Assembly: GCA_029938985.1 (NCBI GenBank)
Contig: JAOZTW010000406.1
Coordinates: 1 to 5,265 of the forward strand
DNA length: 5,265 nucleotides
Direction of reading: 5' to 3'
Source: Bacteroidales bacterium
Lineage (GTDB): Bacteria > Bacteroidota > Bacteroidia > Bacteroidales > JAOZQN01
The position numbers were made by a program, and so were the translations under genes. Position 1 is the stretch's first letter, and the number at the start of each line of letters is the position of its first letter. Below the pieces are notes generated by a model. The model saw only the letters and a program-made list of their open reading frames with translations. It made no database searches and was not told where the DNA came from. Below, in pieces: positions 5,265 through 5,265 of this stretch.

Positions 5265-5265
5265 A

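Overview
This is an AT-rich bacterial chromosome segment, most likely from the phylum Bacteroidota. Three things point there. A Bacteroidota-type promoter (TTTG, 19 nt, TAnnTTTG) precedes the tRNA gene. None of the protein genes has a clear Shine-Dalgarno sequence. The serC / short serA / DUF1015 gene set, with its unusual SerA, is typical of that phylum. Genus cannot be told from the sequence.

Layout: the three protein genes lie on the minus strand and are read right to left: serC (4808-3741), serA (3347-2430) and a DUF1015 gene (1695-445). A tRNA-Asp(GTC) gene with its own promoter lies on the plus strand at the right edge, divergent from serC. SerA oxidises 3-phosphoglycerate to 3-phosphohydroxypyruvate and SerC transaminates that to O-phosphoserine. 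The last step, phosphoserine to serine, has no recognisable enzyme here. The DUF1015 protein is conserved beside these genes and is a plausible but unproven participant in phosphoserine or serine metabolism.

The gaps are the unusual part: 444, 734, 393 and 378 bp, much longer than expected for a simple biosynthetic operon. They hold several palindromic, transposon-like repeats. A roughly 160-bp element with TAAGTGAAAA-type ends occurs twice in opposite orientation, flanking serA (1957-2123 and 3567-3721). A second family with TAAGGCATATT ends also occurs twice (245-380 and 3406-3569). A third element (134-247) is a long imperfect hairpin. All three share a TAAG-like terminus, and neighbouring elements abut or share terminal bases. 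No transposase is present, so they look like non-autonomous MITE-like elements.

A strong Rho-independent terminator (2314-2379) lies just after serA and a weaker terminator-like hairpin (1874-1944) follows it, so the DUF1015 gene probably has its own promoter. The leftmost 93 bp carry a near-identical 23-bp direct repeat around a hairpin and may be the edge of a larger repeat outside the window.
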